64,000 bases of DNA, taken from NCBI GenBank assembly GCA_001557505.1, contig LSAX01000005.1, positions 3,038,001-3,102,000 on the forward strand, in the 5' to 3' direction. This document shows, one piece after another, positions 12,046-24,879 of this stretch. The notes under the pieces are model-generated. The model saw only the letters and a program-made list of their open reading frames with translations, was not told the origin of the DNA and searched no databases. This DNA is from Reticulascus tulasneorum. Lineage: Eukaryota > Ascomycota > Sordariomycetes > Glomerellales > Reticulascaceae. Each line of letters begins with the position of its first letter. Position 1 is the stretch's first letter. A program made the translations under genes and the position numbers.

Positions 12046-13611
12046 GCAACTACACACTTGCTGCTGTTTGGATATCCAGATATATATGGTGAAATCTCGC
12101 CCAGTTACCAGTACTGGCATGTCGAGAACCAGGACAGAGCTGAACATGTACATACTATAATAATATCCCGTCAGGATATGCACTCGTATACTGACTCCAT
12201 ACTAGAGCAAGTCTTGGCTCCACATCCTGTTCGCTTTCCATTATACTCCGCAGCGCTAGTTGATGAGCGTTCGGATTGAGCCTGCTTTTGCCCAGATGTG
12301 ACAATCGTTTTGGAGAGATTGCGCATTGCCAAGGTAAAATCCCAGTTTCGATTGACACTTATGGCCGACTTATTCTCAAGTAAAGTATGGCCGACATATC
12401 GCTCGGCCGTTCTCGCTAGAGACAAGAGCACGAAACGTGGCTGGGAATTAGGGGACAGAAAGAAAGTCTTGGATGTGGTTGGCCAAAGGTTTTGACATCG
12501 ATTTAAACATGAGTCCTTCAGACGGGCATACAGTAGCCACGCAAGGATAATGTCTTGCAACAAGACTCACTTCGAGTCCATCTGAAGCATGTCTCAAACA
12601 GACATTGTTAGTCCGTAAAGCCACAGATAACGTAAAATCACGGGAAGGTCAAAGTGAAAACAGAACGGACATGGGTTAGGTCATAGTACAACAATAGGAG
12701 CATGCGAGACGGGGTGTTCCTGGTTACCCCAGTAGAAATTATTATAAGAGCTCTAACGTCTTGATACTCTCTGGACTGACCCCGGCGTTGATCCGAATAG
12801 ACCTTACCGATGGCATCTGCGAGCTCCGAGTCGGAACGTCCCGTCGGAATATGACGACAGTGTGTACGTCCCTCCTGCCCGAAGTAATGTAACATAGGTA
12901 GTTCATTTATCGGGGACAAAGCTAAACCACGCGTTGCACAGCCCCGAGAGCACGCGTGTCCTAGTGCCAGACGGTCACGGCTCAGGTCGATATTTCCATG
13001 TCAGATCTCTGGATATGGCTTGCTGCACAGCTGCACTCATCCCTCGGAGGGTCTTCTACCTCGAGTATGCCAGTGAGAGAGCGTTGTAATTCGCTTTAGC
13101 CAAGATTTGGACTCGTCACCAACCGAAAAACACGAACTGGCGCCGTCATGCTTATGATGTAATATAAAGGCGAAGCTTCTTGAAACTGCGGATAGGAGCC
13201 TCGAACGGACTTTATACGGATCCTTGCTCTCCTCTCCAGAGGTACGAGAGTACAAAGGATCGGTCAATGCGACGCTAGTTGGCAAATCAGAAAGCCCAGG
13301 TTCCTTCGAATGTGGACTTGTGGGGACGCAGGAATCAACTCCAGCACGCATAAGTAAGCCAATCCGCCAAGGACCGGAGTTTTCTGCTAAAGTCCTGTTC
13401 CGGTCCGCTCTGCACGCGCGAGCTTCGCAAGTAACATCATCTAGGAGGCAGGGCAGGTGAATACAGCTGCCCTCGCCGACCTCTGCATTTAATTATCACT
13501 GAAACACAACCTTTTCTGCATCTGAATGCTAGCTAAGAATCTTACCAAAGTCCGGCCCGCCGGAAATCGCTCACCCTGTTTCGATTGTGACTCCGGTTAC
13601 TACCACCCGAC
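12046..13611. other. Gene-poor intergenic stretch
   Basis: About 1.6 kb between the ankyrin/CorA gene and the Zn2Cys6 gene. The ORFs present lack coding character. The last few hundred bases should hold the promoter of the regulator. Confidence 0.5.
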
Positions 13612-16443
13612 ATGTCTTCCAGAACGTCTAGATCTCCAACCAACTCAGTAGAACACCGGTTGCCCTTACCTGTCGCCAAATGGGGAGCGGCATGTGGCCC
13701 TTGCGCTACGGCGAAAGCAAAATGCCTCAGGACGAAAGCCAGTGCCAAAAAGTGTGATAGGTACGAAACAGATCTCTGATTAGTCCCCTTAGACAAATAC
13801 GAATATCGCAGAGGTCGCCTACCAAATGTTCTGTGTACTCTCGTTGAGCTTTGTAATCTCCTAGCTGTCTAAGACGGTGGATGAATTGTGACTCATGCTT
13901 GCGTTTTGTATGAGAAGCAGCGACATTTCAGTCGGACCCGACGCATGGCTCTGACAACGCTTGCCATGAGACGCTAATTTCCAAGATGGGGCGTCATGAG
14001 CACCACTGACAGTGTATATAGGTGTGAACGGCTATCCAAAGACTGTTCGGACCAGGTTCATCGGCCGCGGAAAAAGAGAGAGAACAAACCCTCGTAAGTG
14101 AATCACCCTAGTCCTGCTTGCCCCCCCCCCCCCCCCCCCCCTGGCTGGTCTGCATGCTTGGTACTCTACTGCATATACTTAGATCATCAAGCGCAAGCGC
14201 AAATCTGATCTCTGCCTACCTTCTGTCTGGATTTCTGCTGCGCGGAGAGAAGGGCTATTTGGCTAACAGGCGCATTGCAGACGTACTGCTCAAATCGAGG
14301 AACGGTTGAATGGCCTTGTAAATATTCTTCGAGAGTCCGGTAACATTCCAGACCTGGTTGAAGACTTGACTGCCGATACCACGTGCATACCTTCCACTAC
14401 CGAACTTTCCCTCGCCACTCAGTACCGCACATCACCGCCTCCCTCCGAGTCACTCCGGCACAGTCCATCCTCTCCCTATAAACCGGGACTGCGAGGCGAC
14501 CATGCATCCTTCTCCGTCCCCGACACGTACAACTCGTATGCACCACCGTCATGCATCTGCCGCGCGGAGCGCGGAGAGGCGGCGCCACCACCGGACTCTG
14601 ACGAAAATCTCCTAGCCATCTACCAGAATGAGTTGGCGCCAGCTTTTCCCTTCGTCATCGTGGCTCCGGGAACAACGGCCGAATTTCTGCGTGCCACCCG
14701 GCCCTTTCTCATGTCAGCCATCCGTATGGTGGCGTCGATCCGAAGCATGAGGTCGATGCGAGCCCAAATGTACAAGCTGATGAGCCAACTGGCGGATCAC
14801 ATGCTGTTGCGGTCCGAGCGATCGCTCGATCTGCTGATGGGAATCGTCGTGATCCTAGGCTGGTATCACTATCATTGCTTTATGCATGCCCAGATGAACA
14901 ATCTGATCTCGCTGGCCCAGACGCTGGTGGGTGAACTGGGACTCAAACGAGACCCGTTCGTGCACGAACGGACTCGGATTCTAGTAGCAGTCCCACAAGA
15001 ACCGAGAGAGAGGACGCATGAAGATAAACGATTACTTCTGGGCGTCTGGTATCTCAGCTCTTGGTAAGGTCAACAGAAAAAAGATGGAAACTTAGCTGGC
15101 TGACATTGCAATAGTATATCCACTTCATTTATGCAACTCGACTCAATGAAGTTTACTCCTTACGGCAAGAAGTGCATGCAAGAGCTCGATCAAGCAAAGG
15201 AGTATGACTCGGACTTGTATCTCACCCAACTGGTCCGTATTCAGCTATTAACGGAGAAGATCTCGGTGCTACAATCAGATGGAGAGCTTGCCGGGGAAGT
15301 TTCCGGCGGAGTTACAAGGGCACCAACTCCTGCCTATATGGCTGCATTTCGAGGAGACCTAGATAAAATTCGAGCCGAGATGCCCAAAAGCCTAAAAAAC
15401 AACCGTAAGGTGCCACCAGGAATCGCTCCTCATCATCCGCTGACCCTGTATTAGACATCCTCACTGTGCACCTGAACGCGGCCCAGCTCCGGCTGCACGA
15501 GCCGCCGCGTATCGAAGGCGCCCTCCTTGCCTCGCTCTCCGAGACACTTACGACGACAATGCCCAACGGGGAGTCGGCACTAGATAACTTCTATCAGTCA
15601 AATGCTGCGCTGAAAGCTTTTTTCGAGACCTGGTTGAAGATTCCCATTTCTATCTACTACCGCCTCCCGATATCTGTTATTACCAGCCTGATATACGCTA
15701 TCACTATGCTCGGCCGCTGGTCGAAGTATGCTGTGCCGAAGACGACACTGCCACTCCGCAAGCCAGCCCCCTCAATGGAGGAGGATCCCGCGCTGGCTGC
15801 CATGGATACCTCCTGGAACCCGAACGCTCCTTCGCCCGCGGACTCGAGCCGGGCAGCTGCTATCGGAGCCGCATGGCGCTTAAACAGCCCACCTACTTCC
15901 TCGAGCCGCGACGCCCCCCCTAGCCTCAGTATTCCGTCTCAAGCATGGCAATTCAGGCTGCAAAGCGCGGATCCAGATCTGCTTCGGGCGGTTACGATGT
16001 TGAATGCGCAGCTTGCGGCGCAGCCGGGCCTGCTGATTAACATCCCCGAAACGCTTGGGGCGGTTTGTGCTCGCGTGGAGCAGGTGCATGCCTTGATGAT
16101 GGAGTCGGCCGCCGAGCCTGGCGCGTGGGACCATGGCTTCTGGGGACTGAGCGCAACAAAGATCAGAATCGCGCAAGCCAAGATGCTGCGCTGGTCTGAA
16201 CTCGTCGCGTCTGGACAGGCCGGTCCCTACGCACAAGGCTCTGACAATGACTCACGTGAGGTTGAGATGGGAGTCATCGGTGTGGGGTATCCCACGCCAC
16301 AGCAGAATCAGGACGCGTGGATAGGAGGACCGAGTGCGCCGTGGTCACTGGACATTTTTGACGGGCTCGACCCTGCGCTCTGGTTCGATGGATCTATGGA
16401 TTGGGGCGCGGCTGTAATAGGCAGCATAGAACCATTGCAATGA
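13612..16443 (+). CDS. Zn2Cys6 fungal transcription factor
   Basis: Five exons (13612-13760, 14022-14093, 14281-15063, 15115-15404, 15455-16443) give 760 residues. The DNA-binding binuclear zinc cluster has Cys at residues 28, 31, 38, 48, 51 and 58, i.e. CX2CX6CX9CX2CX6C, followed by a basic RPRKKREN linker and a short coiled coil (QIEERLNGLVNIL). The first exon break falls inside the cluster, between the fourth and fifth Cys. The middle shows the fungal_trans region (LGWYHYHCFMHAQMNNLISL, then the ELGLKRDP block and SSCISTSF); the C-terminus is acidic and Trp/Asp-rich, typical of an activation domain. Target genes are unknown; no biosynthetic cluster adjoins it. Intron 2 contains a 21-base poly-C tract. 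Confidence 0.9.
14121..14141. repeat. Poly-C homopolymer (21 C) in intron 2 of the Zn2Cys6 gene
   Basis: Uninterrupted run of C lying inside a 187-bp intron. Its exact length may be a sequencing estimate. Confidence 0.85.
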
Positions 16444-17406
16444 AGGTGCGGATCCTTGGTGGACAAGATGACATGATATTAGAACTGGCGCGATATGCAC
16501 GACTAGTGTTGCTGGCGCCTGGTGACCACGAAATGAGTCTTTGGGATGAGCGGAGCTTGTATGTTATGTAGAAAGCGATGAGGTTGCAGGCCCATCTGGC
16601 CCTTGATGGACAGTCTGCGGCAACACAACACTTAAACGACTCCAGGTTCCTGGTCGTGTGAGTGCTGGGTCCCAGCAGTTTGGTTGTTGGCACCGACCCT
16701 CGAGGTGAGGCTTGCTACTTCAAACTACCACCAACAATACGCTATACGACCGAGTGAGCCAATGGGGATTAGACCCTGGTAACCAAGGAGACAAAAAGGG
16801 GGTCTAGACCCCGCGACGGGACAGTATGTGGTTTGTTCCGCCCGAAAATTGCGCACAACTGGGCCGGTAGGGACAGCCAGTTGCAAACAAGATGACCAAC
16901 ACCTTGCATCTATCCGGGCTAGGAGCCAATTACACTACTCTGCATACAGTGCAGGAGTGGCAGTCACCCTGTCGCCAAGATTGTGTGCAATACCAGGACA
17001 CCTATTGACTACCTAGGTACAGTAGCAAGGCTCGCGGCTAGGTCATGGCCGCCTTGAAGAATGCGATTTTTGCAGCTGCTGCCAGCGTATGGTCGTGAGT
17101 TGCGAACCATTTAAACAAGTGCCAGATTGTTATTTATGCTGTTGGTGCTGAGCGCGCCAATTTACTGGACAGGAAGAGCGCGAAAGCCCTGCACATACCT
17201 CGGTGCCTAAAAGTAAGGCAATGATGTTGGTGGATAACGAACCATTGAACCAATTGTTGGCACAGTCTTTGTATTGAAAAAGGCCACCTGTCTCCGAAAA
17301 CCAAACTGACCACATATTATCAGGCATCTTTCCTCAGAAGCTCAAGTTTTACACGCAACTCATTCTAGTTCAAGGTTTCAAAACAAGTATTGAAACGAAA
17401 GACACC
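16444..17406. other. Intergenic upstream of the CinA-like gene
   Basis: Nearly 1 kb with no credible gene. A perfect 14-bp palindrome, GGGGTCTAGACCCC, lies at 16799-16812. Confidence 0.5.
16799..16812. repeat. Perfect 14-bp palindrome GGGGTCTAGACCCC
   Basis: Exact inverted repeat with no spacer, about 600 bp upstream of the CinA-like start. It could bind a dimeric factor; role unknown. Confidence 0.5.
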
Positions 17407-17985
17407 ATGGATTCCTCCGACGTCCAATACACCCCACGCAGTACCGAGACCTTGCTTGACATCGCCACTGATGTGATTCGTCTACTTCGCTCGGCTGGCG
17501 ATACTGTCGGCGTCGCCGAGTCCCTCACGGCGGGCGGTGTCATGGCGGCACTGACGTCCGTTCCTGGCGCCAGCGCCGCCTTCCGCGGCGGCGTCGTCTC
17601 CTACGCCACCCCGCTGAAGCAGCTGCTCCTCAATGTTGACGCGGACCTGATTGCCCGGGAGGGTGTCATACATGCGGATGTCGCGGTACAGATGGCAGAG
17701 GGTGCAAGAAGGGCAACGACGTTTGATGGCATTCCGACCACTTGGGGGATCGGGACCACAGGAGTGGCAGGCCCGGACTCTCAGGATGGGAAGCCCATCG
17801 GCACTGTGTTCATTGGCATCGCGTCCCCCGAGGGGAGCCAGGCGTGCGGCCCGTTTAGCTTTCCCGGCCCGAGGGAACGTGTACGGGAGGCGACAGTCAT
17901 CGAAGCGCTTTCAAGGTTGAGAGATGTACTAGCTATAAGGAGTGGCAGTGGGGAAAGAGGGGCGATCGAGGCCAAGGGTGTGTGA
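17407..17985 (+). CDS. Stand-alone CinA C-terminal domain protein (nicotinamide-nucleotide amidase type)
   Basis: Single exon, 192 residues. It matches the CinA/PncC C-terminal family, which in bacteria deamidates NMN to NaMN in NAD salvage. Seen: VAESLTAGGVMAALTSVPGA, FRGGVVSYATPLK, LLNVDADLIAREGVIHADVA, WGIGTTGVAGPD and GKPIGTVFIGIA, covering the whole domain from about residue 25 to 185. There is no N-terminal MoaB-like half as in full bacterial CinA and no targeting signal. Lack of introns and its mainly bacterial family are compatible with an old transfer from bacteria, but fungal members are known, so this is inference. Enzyme activity in this fungus is not shown by sequence alone. Confidence 0.88.
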   Translation: MDSSDVQYTPRSTETLLDIATDVIRLLRSAGDTVGVAESLTAGGVMAALTSVPGASAAFRGGVVSYATPLKQLLLNVDADLIAREGVIHADVAVQMAEGARRATTFDGIPTTWGIGTTGVAGPDSQDGKPIGTVFIGIASPEGSQACGPFSFPGPRERVREATVIEALSRLRDVLAIRSGSGERGAIEAKGV

Positions 17986-18633
17986 ATAATCTTTGAGCCG
18001 TTTGAGAACCATCTGGTGATCACTAGGCATTGGGTGACAGCGTTTGGGCAGATTTTGCGGGTTTGGGGAGCCTGCGGGTTGCGTTATCTTCGTATTTGCA
18101 GAACCAACAGAACATTCATAAGCAGCGCGTGAGCCGGGCTGCGAGTTAGACATAGATAGGGCTTACAGGGGGAGAGGGAGGGGATCTGGTTCTGTAATAT
18201 CCCCTAGTCTTGATCACTCTCTATCAATCTCAAGGGGTTAGCATCGTCATTACTTAGACTGAAATGCATTTGATTTGAAATCAGCCTTTTGGAAACACAT
18301 GGGGTATGGGGGAGTACACTTACTTGCACCCAACTTTTCCTAGGGCTTATGTGGTACTGAACTGCGTGGCAGGCAAACACAGGACCTGAAAATGCACAAT
18401 CGTGGATCGCGTCAACAGGTAAGAAAATGCTAAACGAAAGCGGGCTGCTGGTACGGGCATAAATAGATCCCTTCCGGGCCGATAGAGGCGACGACCTGAC
18501 ATCTACCTCGAGACGTCGAAGTAGCTCCGGAACGCCACAGTTTCCTGCATCCCAGAAAGTGGGGGTCTTGCTCCGGGTCCTGCTCCTCCAACTCTCTCGA
18601 CCACCCGAACATCTCCACCTCCTGACGGCAAAT
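17986..18633. other. Intergenic between CinA-like and F-box genes
   Basis: About 650 bp with no supported gene. An upstream in-frame Met of the next gene at 18559 lies here and is not preferred. Confidence 0.5.
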
Positions 18634-20123
18634 ATGGAGCTAAATCAGTCTTCTCGCCCATCGGGGCTTTCCAGTCTCCCCGCTGAGATTATTGCGCTTA
18701 TCTTGGGCAATTTCTGCTTGCACTGTCACGAACCGCCGGATCTACCACAGGCTTGGTTCCCAGACAGGCAACAAGAGCGAGACCAGCCGTCGTGGTTATC
18801 GTTGAATCTCCAGGCGCTGCATTCCACTTCCTTGGCCTCGAGGAGACTCTGCGATATCGCCCAGCCCATACTCTACCATGAATTCGTCCCTGGATATGGC
18901 GACTCTTGGCGTTCGGTAAACTACAGCTGGATATGGCGACTCACCAAGTTTCTCAGAACAGTGGCAATACGCCGCGATCTTGCAGCATTGGTTAGGAGAT
19001 TATTTAGCAATTGGCTCGGATACCACCTCTTGGAAGGTGAGGCCGAGGACGTACTAAAAGAAGCCGCACGAGCGCGCGGCATTAACCTGCCCGACTTTCT
19101 TGAACCTTTCCAATCTATATGGGGGACAACCCAACATGGGCAATACCAGCCTGCAGTTGAGGAGCTGGCAGCTATGCTACTGTCATGTCTCCCCAATTTA
19201 ACTCGACTGTGGCTTACAACACTCGCAACCGATGGTCATATTCATATATCAGCTCTGAGCGCTGCCGGTGTATCAAGCCTCTCTCTCCAAACTATTGAAG
19301 TCTACGGAGGGCGTTCAAGACATCGCTTGGATGGCATTCTCCAGATGTCCTTATCTACACTAAGAACTCTTAATATCGAGGCATATAACTCGTATAATGG
19401 TCACGAGCCAGTGTTGTTGGACTGTGCCTTTCCCGATCTACAAAATATTTGTATTATTAAAAGCACGATCAGCAGGCCTCACCTTGAGATAATCCTTTCT
19501 TGTTGTGTGGGCCTCAAAACATTTACTCACGACGCTCGTAAGTCAATTATTACCCCAAGGGCCTACATGGAAGATGAAAAAACTACAAACGGACAGAAGA
19601 GTTATTGTTGTTAGCGCTGACTTCAATCGATGTAGGTTCAAGTAAGGGCCATATCCTGCCATCCGGCATTCGTGTGTGTCTCAGCAGGCATAAAGAAACT
19701 CTCACAAACCTGCATCTCAATGTTCGGAACGTTAGGATCAAGAATAGGAAATTTCTCTCCGAGCCATTACCCAGCTTGCAAGACTTTCCTGTCCTTCTAC
19801 ATCTATTTCTTAACTCGATTTTCATATATAATGACATGACTGAGTCACCGGAGGATTGCAACCTTCTCATTCAGCTCCTTCCTCGATCTCTTGTCTCGCT
19901 ACAATTAGCTGACTATGTGGGTACTCGAGTGCTTGCACGCTTAGTGGGCGGCTTGCTCCGTCTCGCAGAGGCGGCATCCCAGGGGGATTTCCCCTGTTTG
20001 AAAATGGTCGCATGCTACACGGGAGAGCGGCTCGCTGATTACAACCTGGTCGAGAAGTTTGCCAGCGTGGGGGTGGACTTTGAATACGATGCCTGTCCCT
20101 TCAAAGAGATACACAGGCGGTAA
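18634..20123 (+). CDS. F-box-like protein
   Basis: Two exons (18634-19537, 19615-20123) give 470 residues. The N-terminus GLSSLPAEIIALILGNF is a typical fungal F-box helix start, followed by LHSTSLASRRLCDIAQPILYHEF, which completes the F-box/cyclin-like region. The rest is Leu-rich with spaced LxxL blocks (LLSCLPNLTRLWLTTLA, LSTLRTLNIEAY) that suggest an LRR-like fold. F-box proteins usually carry substrates to SCF ubiquitin ligases; the substrate here is unknown. Start at MELNQ is chosen as nearest to the F-box; a Met at 18559 is possible. Convergent with the MYND gene. Confidence 0.8.
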
Positions 20124-20921
20124 ATCTCCACTCGACTGAATTTCGCAATGGAACCGATAGCGTTGATGGTCCGCTGTGTGGCGGCCACTCCTGGCTAAAC
20201 GAAGTATGGCCTCCAAATGCTTTTGTTGGCGCTAGATCTGGCATGGTACGTGGCGCTTGCTTCTTGGAAAGTTGCGACAACCATCGAGGGTGTCGTTGCT
20301 CCTGGGTTGTTTCTAGCACATGGGGGAGGGGGGGGGGGGGGGGGGGGTAGGCGACACTCTGACCGATTCTGCCGTATCAGGAGGCACCGTGGGCTATAGG
20401 ATCACCCGAGGTGGGCCGAGATATTGGTATGGACCGCGAGGGGAATATCAGATCTGAACGAAAGTGCCGACCGAAATAAGAGCATGGTTAGGCGTTAGGG
20501 CTGGGAACTTGGGACGAAATAACGGGGACGGAAAGTGAAGGTTGCCAATGGGGAACATTAGTTTGCCGATTGTCGAGCGGGCGGGAACTTGTAGACGCCT
20601 AGCTGTTCTTATTAGCCAGGTTATTCTGGCTGGTGATACGGGCCCTGGCAGAATATCAACCAATTTGCTATGGTGTTGATGTGATGGGTCGCGGGCGTGT
20701 TGGTTTTCGGGCCCAGTCCTAGTGGACCTCGTTGGGTTAGATCTGGACATATCCCTCAAGTGATGGCTCAGCGCAGGTTTAATATATGATTACACTAGTC
20801 TAACTAGATTCTAATCATAAAAGGGCTACCTTTGCCCAAGAAGCCGATCCCCTCATCCATACTTGGACTCTAATCCAAGCATATCGGCTACATGCAATCG
20901 ACTAAGGAGCACACCTGCACG
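20124..20921. other. Convergent intergenic region with poly-G tract
   Basis: About 800 bp between the F-box gene and the MYND gene stop codons. It contains a 20-base G run at 20328-20347. No gene seen. Confidence 0.5.
20328..20347. repeat. Poly-G homopolymer (20 G)
   Basis: Uninterrupted G run preceded by GGGGGA at 20322-20327. Exact length may be uncertain. Confidence 0.85.
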
Positions 20922-22392
20922 CTACTCTTCCTTAAGCGCGTCACGGCTCTTAGCGGAAGTCTGGACGACCCGATCCACTACGACCAACAGCTCCTTGCGG
21001 TGCGATTCAAACTCTGCTTCAGACAGATCCAGCAGCCCCATGCCATCCTTGAGCTCTTTTTTATGGATCCACTTCTTGATACCCTCCATCAGATCGGCCA
21101 TTACAAGACTGCGTGTTTTCCATCGTCGGATTAGAAAGCCGGAAGAGTCTGTGGACTCGAGTCTTGCCACGAGCGCCTCGCCGTTGCTCGGTGAGAAAAT
21201 GCTTCTGATTTGATGGATACGGTGAGCGTTGTAGTCTTTCCATAAGGCACACGTCTCCGACCAGCCATACTGCGGCGCGGTGATGTCGATCGCCATCTCT
21301 TCTCCTGAGTCGAGCAGAGCCCAGAGGATGCTGTGGCCGCCGAACATGCTTGAATTGATGACGCGCCGATGGGCGGTTCGAACGCTAACCTGCTGGCAGT
21401 TCTTTGTCCATATGGATGCTTCCACAAGTGTCTCGCACATGGCTAAAATATGTCAGTAATGATTGCGTCAGAAACTCACGATACATACGGTGGAGAAAAT
21501 AGGCCAAGAGAGGCTCGCCCATCATGATAGCATCTTGACACTGGCTGCTCAGCAAGACTGGCAAGAAATTCTCCTCTCGCTGGAGAATTTCGCGAGGAAA
21601 TTTGCGAAACATACCATTGCCGGCTACGGCAACTCCGAAGCTTGTGCTGAAGCATTCGGTATATATGATTCCATCCGCGGTACGTACGCGGAAGGGAACA
21701 ATGCAAAGAGTCGCTAGGTCAAACTGGACGTAGATCGCTTGGATGAGGGTAGCGGCTCTAGCCATTCGCTTTCGGGTGCGACAGATGGGCTTGTGCTCTT
21801 CCGTGTGGGATTCCTGGCAAGTGGTGTTGCAATACCAAACTGAGAAGCAGCATTCCTTGAAGTAGCATTCGGCGCAATGATGTGAGGCGTCTTCTTTGCC
21901 GCAGGCAGCGCAGGAGCCGTGGTTCGTAATGTGGCCAGGCAGCGTCTCGTAGGAACCAGAGCCTTCGGCACTCTCGTAGCTTCTCGGATGCTCGATAAAG
22001 AACTTGGTATGGTCTTTTCGTCCCATGGCGACCCAGGCGACGTAACGCATGAACTGGCCGACTGGAGTTTCTTCTAGGCTCGCTAACCCTGTCCCATTTC
22101 TTCCGATTCTGTCCATGACCAACTCGGCAAGAATCTGGAGGAAATATATTCGTGGTCTGAGCTTGAACGCTTCGGCATTGGGGTCGTTTGCCAAAGTTTC
22201 GATGGCGATGGTTCGGATTCGGGCAGGATCGAGTTCTGAAGGAATACTGCATAGAGTCAGATCGGCTTCGACGAAGTTGCGCAACTCCTTCAGGTAGAGG
22301 CTGTCTAAGGAATCCTCCGGCACGGAAGACACCTGTCTCTCGATGGACAACAAGTTTCCGAAGAGCACCTGGAGAGAATCCTTTGTAGACAT
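20922..22392 (-). CDS. MYND-type zinc-finger protein
   Basis: Two exons (22392-21489, 21442-20922) give 474 residues. Residues about 190-235 hold a MYND finger: CAACGKEDASHHCAEC, then VWYCNTTCQESHTEEHKPIC, with seven Cys and one His in the expected C-C-C-C-C-C-H-C order. MYND domains bind proline-rich peptide motifs. The flanking regions are helical and match the fungal MYND-only proteins of unknown role rather than SET-domain SMYD enzymes: no SET motifs are seen. The start at MSTKDSLQVL is chosen over an upstream in-frame Met because the upstream reading lacks coding character. The donor GTATGT and acceptor TTTTAG give a 46-bp intron. Confidence 0.83.
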
Positions 22393-24879
22393 TATGAGTA
22401 GGGATCTTCGAGGATGGGGGCTCAGGTAGACGTGTACAAGGGTGAGAAGACGTGTATGAAGGATATAACGCAGATGGTTGAATTCCACGTTCTTAGTAGC
22501 AAGTCTGAGGCATCTCAGGTGCTGAAAACACGTAATGTGCGATGTGCCATGGAAATTATTTGATGTGTCGTGCATGTCAACGATTTGGACGTGACTAGGT
22601 CGTCGCGGCGATGAGCAAAGATGGATTAGGAGGACGGGGCCACCGTTCGCCACATGCTCCGAAAGACTTCACTGGAGAATTTGAGTAGCAAGATTCTGTA
22701 AAGCCCTTTAAAGAAGAATACTTAAGGTCTTTATCGTGTGAACTTCTATAACACCTTATTACACACCTTCCTTACTCTGTCCATATGAAAGTATCTGATG
22801 CTGACTCTAAAAGTGCTTCTGGACAGCTCCCAAGCCAAATCTCCGCCGGTACTGGAAGTATATGCAACCAACCCGAAAAGCCGAAGGTCGTCTTTCGACC
22901 AAATTGCGGTTGCAACCTACGTGGAAGTTCAGATAGAGTGTGCGACGTATCCAAGCTTTTCTTGTTGCTTTGCGTCCCTTGTTCTCTGGTCTCTAAATCG
23001 GACATCTGCCAACTGTAGGCTTTGCTTTCGCAGCCACTCTTTGTCACATGCTAGGCAGTTAACGATAATAAAACTCTGTAAGGTAAGGTTAAGAATGTTA
23101 TTGAATGCAATCAAGGTGCTGGGAGAGAGTCTGGCCCTTGACGATTTATCCATAGATCACGAGATTGCCGTGAACTGTGATGGTGTATCCACTCATGAGC
23201 GCGGTTAGGGATATATCCAGAAATACTCTGATACTCATTATCTCTGTATGCCGGAGGATCGAGTCTGAGGGTGTTCATTTGGTGGGACTATGGCAGTCAA
23301 TACTCGCAACTGCATTTGCACCGTTTCCATCGAATCAAAATTTGCTCCCGATCTTGAAGTGACTGCTTTATTCAACTATTCGGCTTTGCTCCAGGCACGG
23401 TTTCTGTTCAGGGCAGCATTCTAGTATGTCAAAGGATGCTTTCCGACATAAGCGTCAGTCTGTTCAATCCATCCGAGAATAGTCATATTTTTATGAACAA
23501 CTCGTGAGCTATGAGCTCTATCAGTGAGATGGGAGCATTAAGTCTAACTAGATGAGCTGCTTTGAAGAACAAAACGGCTTGTACAAGTCGCAGATAACCA
23601 TAATAGAAGCTGCTTTTACCAGAGCGGACAAGTTTGCAGTGATTGCTAGAGATCATCTTAGACTGAACGAACACCTGCAAGGATCGTAGAAAGCCTGGGC
23701 ACTATGAAATCGGCACCCACTCTGTTAACGGCGAGCCCTGGCTGGCCGGTTCTCTGACTAATAGGAATTTTGTACTCGTGCCTACTGGATTCAAGGTAAA
23801 CAGGCGATTTTGATTCTAGTTGCGGACAGATCCAAACAAATACGAATTTACTCCATCAATTTATTACTCTATGACAAGACCGGCCTAGCAACACACTATG
23901 GCCTGTAGTACAATAAAATCACATGCTCAAAACGAGAAGAAAAAGTGCAAGTAAGACACTCAATCCTTCGCCACTCTCTTCTCGAAACTTGCGTCGGCAT
24001 GGACCAGACATAATTGCATATGCCTACCAAATCCTGCACCCCATGGGCCGGAGAACAGATGCAGTGACTGCTACGGTAAGATCATATTCTATGTAGCCCA
24101 CAATATCTACGAACTAGTAGTGGCCGTGAATGCGTTCATCGGTTGAGCGTCTTCTTGACATGATGAGTGCGGAAGACCGATGGTGGCCGTTATTACTTGC
24201 TGGCAGCTTGCCAAGATATACAACCTCCGCGATTCTACTAAACAACAAATTGCTGGACTGATTTGAGGTGGTAGACGAAGGATTGCGGGTCAGAAACTGC
24301 AACATGTGCAAGATTATCTTAGAGTGTTGAAACCAAAGTCCCATTCTCTCTTCGCTCCAATCGCCAGAACCAGACTAGCATGATGGAGGCCAATGAGTGA
24401 GGTGATTTCCTCGTTAGGCAGTTCACGCTGAATGGTACCTAATCCTATGCAGGTTGACGTTTCCACGGCTGCAACATCAATATATGGCAATTAACTGGAG
24501 TCGACCGTGTGATCTGCTGCGGTCACATTGCGAGCATTAGCTTGGGGCAGTTGGGGTAGCGAAGTGGCACGGTTGCATGCGCTGCTTGGATAAAGCTTAT
24601 GCCCCCGCAAAATCCGGATTTCACTCATAGCTACTCCGCATTTCAAATATCGGCGGCCGCGTTCAACTGCAGTGATATTTATTTTACTAAATCCTCCGTA
24701 GGTCACCAAACGACTCCACACCATTGAATAAACACCATACATGGTAGACAGCTCTAGCAGCTGCGGTACTCACACCTGGTGGTATAAAGAGGCGAGGAAG
24801 ATGCTCGCCCAAGGTCCATCCCATCGAGCTCAACTGAGCAAGCCATCATCACGGAATAAACCAGAAATTGGAAATCACA
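22393..24879. other. Long gene-poor stretch
   Basis: About 2.5 kb with higher AT than the left block. I found no ORF with coding composition, no transposase motif and no RNA gene. The right end is the promoter of the Thr-rich secreted protein. Confidence 0.45.
24783..24789 (+). promoter_or_regulatory. TATA box of Thr-rich secreted protein gene
   Basis: TATAAAG, 97 bp upstream of the ATG; good position for a fungal TATA element. Confidence 0.5.
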
